Assembly (NCBI GenBank): GCA_963921345.3
Contig: CAWUFE020000004.1
Location: 90,922 to 154,921 of the forward strand
Direction: 5' to 3'
From: Hoeflea_A sp963921345
GTDB lineage: Bacteria > Pseudomonadota > Alphaproteobacteria > Rhizobiales > Rhizobiaceae
DNA: 64,000 nucleotides
The position numbers and the translations under genes are program-made. Positions 63,684 to 64,000 of the stretch are shown here, one piece after another (within the stretch, counting starts at the first letter, position 1; each line of letters opens with the position of its first letter). Below the pieces are notes generated by a model, which saw only the letters and a list, made by a program, of their open reading frames with translations, did not search any database and had not been told where the DNA came from.

Positions 63684-64000
63684 ATGAATATCGCTATTCC
63701 ACCCAGTTCCGTTTCCCTCGCAGCCGTGTCCGACAGGCGGTCAGGGACAGCCCCGCTCGTTGTCGCCGGTCGTCTGCTTCTGCCTTTGCTCGAAGCCGGT
63801 CAGGTGATCGATGCGACATCGCTTCGCGATGCCATGAGCCATGTTTTCGGCGGCTCCGACGCTCAAGGGGCCTGGACGTGGAAGGATGCCGGCGAGGCAT
63901 GCGAATGCGCGCAGCTCCTGTTCGTGTTGAAATACGGCGCGGCGATGCAGCGTCAGGCCGGCGACCCGAAAGCGGTTCTCACCATGCTTAAGCGGGTTTG
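63684..64000 (+). CDS. Strawberry-notch-type helicase/methylase, N-terminus (3' end outside window)
   Basis: Starts MNIAIPPSSVSLAAVSDRRS after CGGAGG, ATGA-coupled to the preceding pseudogene, and is open to the window end. LVVAGRLLLPLLEAGQVIDATSLRDAMSHVFGGSDAQGAWTWKDA and ACECAQLLFVLKYG match the N-terminal region of the large strawberry-notch-like NTP hydrolases encoded on alphaproteobacterial conjugative elements. The methyltransferase and helicase parts would lie beyond the window, so the call rests on about 105 residues. Confidence 0.7.
   Translation, partial: MNIAIPPSSVSLAAVSDRRSGTAPLVVAGRLLLPLLEAGQVIDATSLRDAMSHVFGGSDAQGAWTWKDAGEACECAQLLFVLKYGAAMQRQAGDPKAVLTMLKRV

Larger units (their letters stand above)
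62742..63687 (+). pseudogene. GHKL (HATPase_c-like) ATPase gene, frameshifted
   Basis: Start MFQFTATIAPEAISKVSRLY after AAGGAG. About four bases are missing near 62830: VINS/FKM should read VINELIQNARRSGAS, the N-box of GHKL ATPases. In the next frame ALRFTDNGPGLID is the G1 box and AAGMGFMSLAQRGA the G2-like box. A second shift near 63215 leads to GTVLPLSVTLDGERMEAQDF. The C-terminal tail is built largely from palindromic repeats (63487-63658). It ends ATGA-overlapping the next gene, so it once belonged to that operon. Confidence 0.75.

Overview
This is a GC-rich, alphaproteobacterial (probably Hyphomicrobiales/Rhizobiales) accessory region, most likely part of a plasmid or integrative element. 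The organism call is an inference from an OlsB ornithine-lipid acyltransferase, large ParB-like proteins, DUF3768, ArdC, a strawberry-notch-type start at the right edge, and the IS families present. No rRNA, tRNA, CRISPR array or core housekeeping operon was seen.

Layout. (1) 1-10.4 kb: three same-strand genes: a giant coiled-coil/beta-rich protein cut by the window edge, a ~2,069-codon protein with one in-frame TAA near its start, and a secreted matrixin-type zinc protease. I recognise no known system here. (2) 10.4-13.2 kb: IS debris, then two IS5/IS427-type elements sitting back to back and sharing a TAA target. (3) 13.2-25.4 kb: a TM0106-type nuclease-helicase; then, on the minus strand, SIR2 - HerA - KTSC (a SIR2-HerA type antiphage operon with an extra KTSC gene). 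HerA is split by an IS21-family element and KTSC by an IS630-family element. Next come an IS66 scrap and a ParA/small-partner pair with an AT-rich upstream region. (4) 26-29 kb: a RelBE-type toxin-antitoxin pair with a perfect palindromic operator, an Rpn-family nuclease and a small winged-helix-like protein. (5) 29.5-42 kb: a plus-strand cluster: gluzincin peptidase (split by IS66), MBL-fold hydrolase, patatin-like phospholipase, second MBL-fold protein, and an E2-E1-JAB triple fusion, followed by a convergent RecD2 helicase. This is the best candidate for an unusual defence or conflict system. (6) 42-64 kb: mobile-element backbone with a duplicated module (two small genes, divergent ParB-like gene, DUF3768, small protein), olsB, a resolvase scrap, an XRE operon, ArdC, IS110, a decayed GHKL ATPase and the start of a strawberry-notch-like gene.

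Four insertions (IS21 twice, IS66, IS630) could be resolved to the base from terminal repeats and target duplications, and the split genes rejoin in frame when the element and one target copy are removed. A short palindrome of the AACGGCGGGTTTCCCCGCCG type recurs in the right third and sits in frame inside coding sequences; comparison of the two duplicated modules shows it was inserted.
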